In this document: one piece after another, positions 20,725-20,814 of the stretch
Layout: each line of letters opens with the position of its first letter
Position numbering within the stretch: the first letter of the stretch is position 1
DNA from: a virus
Reading direction: 5' to 3' (one strand)
Virus record (IMG/VR): IMGVR_UViG_3300047557_003879
Coordinates: 1 to 20,814 of that record
DNA length: 20,814 nt
Notes under the pieces: generated by a model
The model's database searches: none
What the model was told of the DNA's origin: nothing
What the model saw: only the letters and a program-made list of their open reading frames with translations
Translations under genes and position numbers: made by a program

Positions 20725-20814
20725 ATGGATGACAGTAGAGATTGGTCAGAAGATAAGCAGAAATTGTTGATTGACATTTTATTGAGTTGTGATGAAATAT
20801 TTGCAAGGTGTCAG
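20725..20814 (+). CDS. 41: Start of probable replicative helicase (gp41-like), cut by window end
   Basis: ATG 20725 opens a frame that stays open for 30 residues to the end of the window (MDDSRDWSEDKQKLL then IDILLSCDEIFARCQ). It starts 4 bases after the primase stop. The helix with a polar run followed by LLS-x2-x-x-FxRC is what I expect at the N-terminus of DnaB-type helicases of T4-like phages, and the primase-helicase order fits. The piece is too short to see any catalytic motif. Confidence 0.5.
   Translation, partial: MDDSRDWSEDKQKLLIDILLSCDEIFARCQ

Noticed and set aside
1-20814. tRNA genes, integrase, transposase or insertion sequence
   Set aside because: No cloverleaf-like stretch was noticed in the gaps, which are almost all under 150 bases, and no recombinase or transposase motifs are seen in any frame.

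Overview
The window is a stretch of the genome of a T4-like myovirus (contractile-tailed phage). The evidence is a set of recognisable T4 core genes: tail tube (gp19-like), a tail-tube-fold baseplate protein, head-completion nuclease (gp4-like), small and large terminase (gp16, gp17), ssDNA-binding protein (gp32), UvsX, UvsY, UvsW, a gp61-like primase and the first codons of what is probably the gp41 helicase. The DNA is AT-rich, genes are tightly packed and often overlap by a few bases, and copies of a T4-type late-promoter box (NATAAATA) stand in several gaps. No host gene block, tRNA or integrase is visible. The composition and a Usg-family protein (a family I know mainly from alphaproteobacteria) would fit an aquatic alphaproteobacterial host, but that is inference.

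Layout. 1-3118: virion genes (unknown protein, tail tube, terminator, tube-fold baseplate protein, unknown protein, gp4-like nuclease). 3115-7653: packaging genes, with the small terminase, two virion or assembly proteins of unknown role, a Usg-like small protein, and a large terminase carried as two genes joined by a split intein. 7686-9398: a large, acidic-tailed probable structural protein. 9399-14466: recombination and replication genes in the order gp32, uvsX, small ORF, uvsY, uvsW, unknown. 14545-15639: a GC-richer, repeat-rich structural gene on the minus strand with its own terminator. 15785-18347: a compact plus-strand operon holding a possible clamp-loader small subunit (gp62-like), a zinc-finger protein, a coiled-coil protein, a very small DnaE-like protein and an unknown. 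18344-18715: a minus-strand conserved unknown. 18805-19665: a structural protein. 19701 to the end: primase and helicase start.

The two most notable features are (i) the large terminase, whose Walker A loop is interrupted between Lys and Thr by an intein split between conserved blocks A and B, an unusual split site, with the two halves in different reading frames; and (ii) a 195-residue protein (17247-17834) that carries, in the same order, the catalytic and structural motifs of the bacterial replicative polymerase DnaE palm although the family is normally above 1000 residues. The gp32 leader also holds a hairpin with two competing pairings, which recalls the autoregulatory leader of T4 gene 32.
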